The position numbers and the translations under genes were made by a program. Positions 63,301-64,000 of a stretch of 64,000 nucleotides of DNA are shown one piece after another (position 1 is the stretch's first letter; every line of letters begins with the position of its first letter). Source of the stretch: JAEULH01 sp963746275 (lineage in GTDB: Bacteria > Pseudomonadota > Alphaproteobacteria > Rhodospirillales > Defluviicoccaceae). Below the pieces are notes generated by a model. That model was given only the letters and a program-made list of their open reading frames with translations, ran no database searches and was not told the origin of the DNA. The DNA lies in NCBI GenBank assembly GCA_963746275.1, contig CAVVAX010000025.1, forward strand, positions 62,001-126,000, in the 5' to 3' direction.

Positions 63301-64000
63301 CTAATCAACCCCGATGAGGGGGATCCCTGTCCGGTCACGAACGACGGGCTCCGTTGTCAGTAGCGCGCCGGTCCGGGCCGAAATGCAGCGGAGCACGGCA
63401 ACGTCGGTATCCGCATGCCGACTCATCGCAGTTCCGCGCCTGGCGATGAGCGGGTTGTCGGCATAGGCATGGGTGATCTCGAAGCTGAAGCCGCTCAGGA
63501 TCACGGTCTCGAAGCCGGCCTCGGCGAGGCCGATGGCGGCGGCGAGCACGCCGGTGGAAGGATGCTTCGCCGCCAGTTCTCGCCTGATGTCCGGATCGCC
63601 GCCGCACAGCGTCTCGATCATCCGGATGTAGCTCTTCAGCGGCCGGACGACGAGCGTTTCGAACTGGAAGCCGGCGGCGCGGATCCGCCGCTCAAACGGG
63701 CGCGGGCCGCAGGCCAGGACCTCGCGGAGATGCAGCAGCCGCTTCAGCGGGTCGCGGCGGTACATCGGCCGCGGGCAGTAGTAGAGCGTCTCGGTCCTGA
63801 GACCCGACAGGGCCTTCAGGGCCAGCCAGTTGGACACGTTCTTGCCAGAGACGAGAACGCTCGACATCACCGTAAAGGCCGGTTCGGCAAGCCCCAGCGC
63901 CTGCGCCGAGCGCCCGGAGGCGTTGGCGCAGGCAACGGCTCCGTAGGCGCCGAGCGGTGGAAGCCGCGGCTCCGGTTTGGAGCCGAGCACGAGCAGCGCC
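63301..64000 (-). CDS. Partial transferase-like protein (N terminus outside the window)
   Basis: Reads LLVLGSKPEPRLPPLGAYGA into the window edge, so its N terminus is missing. Sequence MSSVLVSGKNVSNWLALKAL, GFQFETLVVRPLKSYIRMIE, VLAAAIGLAEAGFETVILSG, GFSFEITHAYADNP and GTAMSRHADTDVAVLRC suggest a sialyltransferase-like (GT29/GT42-type) fold, similar to hypothetical transferases in this order. The tentative call needs the full sequence. Confidence 0.55.
   Translation of the reverse strand, partial: ALLVLGSKPEPRLPPLGAYGAVACANASGRSAQALGLAEPAFTVMSSVLVSGKNVSNWLALKALSGLRTETLYYCPRPMYRRDPLKRLLHLREVLACGPRPFERRIRAAGFQFETLVVRPLKSYIRMIETLCGGDPDIRRELAAKHPSTGVLAAAIGLAEAGFETVILSGFSFEITHAYADNPLIARRGTAMSRHADTDVAVLRCISARTGALLTTEPVVRDRTGIPLIGVD

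Overview
The window is a stretch of a high-GC alphaproteobacterial chromosome, most like the Rhodospirillales. The evidence is gene order and families: thiD-glmM-folP-ftsH-tilS-cpoB-pal-tolBARQ-ybgC-ruvBAC, DUF1013/TrcR, DUF3775, the bolA / J-domain / cobS-cobT neighbourhood, a two-gene YsnF-type stress locus beside a phasin, and zinc-motif-free L31. No genus can be named from the sequence alone. The 20-bp palindrome at 30957-30976 contains a perfect parS (ParB-binding) site, so the window probably lies in the origin-proximal part of the chromosome.

Layout. Positions 69-17641 form one long minus-strand block of housekeeping genes, read right to left: a small coiled-coil protein, zapA, a probable 6S RNA, fthC, a YmdB-type phosphoesterase, yebC, ruvCAB, ybgC, tolQRAB-pal-cpoB, tilS, ftsH, folP, glmM, thiD. 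Many junctions are 4-bp overlaps. Positions 17956-28450 run on the plus strand: gap, an unknown gene, class I fba, thiE, efp, suhB, an envelope set (OmpA-like protein plus a MotA/TolQ-like and MotB/OmpA-like pair), an MFS exporter, and rpmE; cyaY lies opposite. At 28451-29201 is a gene-poor gap holding an autonomous small-RNA unit. Then come a quinone oxidoreductase, trcR, parS, DUF3775, prpE, a divergent acyl-CoA synthetase, two YsnF/DUF2382 stress proteins, a phasin, DoxX, asparaginase, a sodium:amino-acid symporter, and a CHASE4-PAS-GGDEF-EAL protein. From 43999: bolA, a J-domain protein, cobST, tRNA-Gln, dps, two unknown coupled genes, a VioB/RebD-type ferritin-like protein, a LOG protein, icd, rpmB, ygfZ, a decayed GGDEF gene, a YdcH-like gene and a methyltransferase. 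The right end (57390-64000) is a minus-strand glycan cluster: two GT4 transferases around a GH63-like hydrolase, two paralogous 2OG-Fe(II) oxygenases, and a transferase-like protein cut by the window edge.

A striking technical feature is that at least ten conserved genes (glmM, ruvA, thiE, the OmpA-like gene, cyaY, the acyl-CoA synthetase, the GGDEF-EAL gene, cobT, the ferritin-like gene) need one or two single-base frame corrections. Most corrections remove one extra base. This looks like residual assembly indels rather than biology, so coordinates below span the restored genes.

The most interesting elements are: a roughly 114-nt RNA with its own promoter, an 11-bp stem, an exposed CCUCCUCCC anti-Shine-Dalgarno motif and an intrinsic terminator; the parS site; the tandem oxygenases in the glycan cluster; the stator-like envelope operon; and several families of intergenic hairpin repeats.
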